A DNA stretch of 20,888 nt from a virus: positions 1 to 20,888 of IMG/VR virus record IMGVR_UViG_3300025914_000483, one strand, 5' to 3'. Positions 20,014 through 20,888 of this stretch are shown piece after piece. The stretch's first letter is position 1. Every line of letters begins with the position of its first letter. The position numbers and the translations under genes are program-made. The notes beneath the pieces were generated by a model. The model searched no databases. It was not told where the DNA came from and saw only the letters and a list, made by a program, of their open reading frames with translations.

Positions 20014-20888
20014 TGATAGCGACTTTTTATAAAGTGCCTACCGACATGCCGCTTGACCTTGTAAGTGGTGCATGGTTTGCACACGGGCTGCGGCGCTTAT
20101 CATCCTCTTATATGGGAAAGATTTTACGTGTACGAAGAGATAGCGATAATGCTGAGCAGGATATTGGCTATACGTTGGAGAATTCACTTGATATAATGAA
20201 CATTAGAACGTTTATAGGCACAGCAAATGCATACGTCGTTAGACTATACGACCAAACAGGTAATGGGCATGATGCAGCACAGACTACGGCGACCAATCAA
20301 CCCAAGCTAAGCCTTGTAGAAGCTAATGGGCTCCCGGCATTAATACTGACAAAAGCAAATGCAATCTCATTGCAAGTAACGCTGACAGGCAGCAAACCAA
20401 CTTCGTTCTCTGTGCTCTGTTCTTATCAAACTTCAAACGTAAATCTAAATAGTCAGGCTGCTTGCGGCAGTGCAATAACTGGGGCAAATGTGAGTATGTG
20501 GGGACTTGTACTTCAAACTTATTTCGGCGGTAACGTGCAAAACGGCATGATAGAAACTACAATTGGAGATAGCACTTTGACTAGTTCTATTGTCTCAAAC
20601 ACTCCTCAAAATGTTATGTCTAATAGTGTTTATGAGACAGTATCTGTGCGCTATCAGAATGGTAATACTTCGCCTTCCATCCATGTTGGCGGTATAAAGC
20701 AAACACTCACACAGGTGGGTAGTGGCTCAAGCATTGGCGGTAGTACAGGTAATTATTACATCGGTAAGGGCTACCCAGGTACAGAGCTGGATGGAAAGAT
20801 ATTAGAAAGTATGGTTTACTCAAGCTATGTGAGTGATGCAAACATGACTAAAATAGAAAACAATATAAGAGCATACTATGGAATTTAG
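20013..20888 (+). CDS. Tail fibre adhesin with arabinofuranosidase-B-like domain
   Basis: This 291-residue protein is the likely receptor-binding tip. Residues 22-53 carry the N-terminal signature of alpha-L-arabinofuranosidase B-type (GH54-like) domains: F-A-H-G-L-R-R-L-S-S-S-Y-M-G, then R-V-R-R-D-S-D-N-A-E-Q-D-I-G-Y. Residues 73-91 add V-V-R-L-Y-D-Q-T-G-N-G-H-D-A. A concanavalin-like beta sandwich is expected, and the middle and C-terminal parts fit (VSVRYQNGNTSPSIHVGG, SIGGSTGNYYIGKGYPG). Such domains on phage fibres bind, and may cut, surface glycans; I cannot tell which from sequence alone. The protein ends with a stop at the last bases of the window, so it is complete. Confidence 0.7.
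   Translation: MIATFYKVPTDMPLDLVSGAWFAHGLRRLSSSYMGKILRVRRDSDNAEQDIGYTLENSLDIMNIRTFIGTANAYVVRLYDQTGNGHDAAQTTATNQPKLSLVEANGLPALILTKANAISLQVTLTGSKPTSFSVLCSYQTSNVNLNSQAACGSAITGANVSMWGLVLQTYFGGNVQNGMIETTIGDSTLTSSIVSNTPQNVMSNSVYETVSVRYQNGNTSPSIHVGGIKQTLTQVGSGSSIGGSTGNYYIGKGYPGTELDGKILESMVYSSYVSDANMTKIENNIRAYYGI

Noticed and set aside
18721-20888. Possible diversity-generating retroelement target in the fibre genes
   Set aside because: No template/variable repeat pair and no reverse transcriptase gene is visible in the window.

Overview
The window is a structural-gene segment of a contractile-tailed, Mu-like phage or prophage from a member of the Bacteroidota. The Bacteroidota assignment rests on A-rich leaders without Shine-Dalgarno sequences before most starts, on promoter-like TTTG / TAnnTTTG pairs, and on protein families typical of prophages of that phylum (a DUF2586-like sheath, a DUF6046-like protein, a short DUF935 portal). 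A Chitinophagaceae-like host would fit, but that is only an impression. No integrase, transposase, repressor, endolysin or tRNA gene is visible, so lysogeny and lysis functions must lie outside.

Layout. Positions 1-5242 (minus strand) form a packaging and portal operon. In transcription order it holds the small terminase, the large terminase, a small exported protein, a DUF1320-like connector, a 38-residue ORF, a second exported protein, a DUF935/Mu gp29-like portal and a tail-completion-like protein. Positions 5243-5710 are a divergent control region. It carries two inverted 49-bp blocks, each made of two palindromic units of about 22 bp, and each block sits at the same distance upstream of a Bacteroidota-type promoter. 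Positions 5711-20888 (plus strand) form the capsid and tail operon: protease/scaffold, a foreign AT-rich three-gene cassette (6807-8687), major capsid protein, a membrane coiled-coil protein and other small genes, tail sheath, tail tube, tail-assembly chaperone with a probable -1 frameshift, tape measure, tail-hub proteins, spike, gp25-like wedge, LysM-like protein, gpJ-like and gpI-like baseplate proteins, and three fibre/adhesin genes.

How the genes work together. The terminase pair drives DNA through the portal into a shell built by the protease/scaffold and coat protein. The connector and completion proteins join the head to a sheathed tail whose length is set by the tape measure. The baseplate genes end in fibres, the last of which carries an arabinofuranosidase-B-like domain, pointing to a surface glycan as receptor. 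The matched palindromic blocks suggest that one regulator switches both late operons together.

Most notable points: the mirror-image operator blocks; the TIGR04255-type three-gene cassette between protease and capsid genes, a candidate moron or defence module; two secreted proteins embedded in the packaging operon; and two tiny ORFs (38 and 34 residues) that fit tightly into gaps between genes.
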